NCBI GenBank assembly: GCA_013365365.1
Contig: JABVXU010000065.1
Coordinates: forward strand, 62,001 to 126,000
Length of the DNA stretch: 64,000 nucleotides
Direction of reading: 5' to 3'
Origin: Cruorifilaria tuberocauda
Lineage: Eukaryota > Nematoda > Chromadorea > Rhabditida > Onchocercidae
How positions within the stretch are numbered: the first letter of the stretch is position 1; every line of letters begins with the position of its first letter. The notes beneath the pieces were generated by a model. That model ran no database searches and was not told the DNA's origin. It saw only the letters and a list, made by a program, of their open reading frames with translations. A program made the translations under genes and the position numbers. Shown here piece by piece: positions 63,993-64,000 of this stretch.

Positions 63993-64000
63993 GTGAGCAT

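Overview
The window is nuclear DNA from a nematode, most likely a filarial (onchocercid) worm. It is very AT-rich, and genes are built from short exons split by short GT-AG introns with TTTCAG/TTTTAG acceptors. Many first exons begin right after an acceptor-like site, as expected for spliced-leader trans-splicing. It carries a cuticle collagen and nematode-type PAN proteins. No CRISPR array, rRNA or convincing tRNA gene was seen. Gene models were built by hand from exon phases, and nearly all close in frame from ATG to stop.

Layout, left to right. 830-4167 (-) is the 5' part of a V-ATPase subunit a gene like unc-32, with two interchangeable exons and four UGCAUG motifs in the intron between them. 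About 9 kb of AT-rich DNA without a visible gene follows. 13476-14893 (+) is a small tail-anchored protein. 16459-17953 (-) is a secreted cysteine-rich protein resembling the Tlde1/YkuD peptidoglycan-enzyme fold, but with Ser at the expected catalytic Cys. 20243-22175 (-) is TAF12. 23462-29884 (-) is the TPR protein TTC27, with a candidate solo LTR in one intron. 30534-32466 (+) is TBP.

The next block is rich in ribosome-related genes. MRPL4 (33489-34887, -) and NOC4 (35426-38394, -) lie in tandem. Divergent from them are WDR55 (38990-41077, +), a HIT zinc-finger protein (41390-42178, +) and MRPL21 (43117-44382, +). NOC4 and WDR55 face apart across about 0.6 kb, so both nucleolar genes may share a promoter region. 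WDR55 and the HIT gene are 312 bases apart, which is compatible with an operon.

The right part has a cuticle collagen (45434-47788, +), a secreted PAN/apple-domain gene (48200-51412, -) with two junctions that do not fit canonical splicing, and a MATH-BTB CUL3-adaptor type protein (53667-56336, -). About 7 kb without a recognisable gene follows. The first two exons of a gene running off the right edge (63731-63992, +) close the window.

The items most worth a second look are the unc-32 alternative exon pair with its UGCAUG cluster, the Tlde1-like protein without its cysteine, and the PAN gene's splice junctions. I saw no clearly new multi-gene system.
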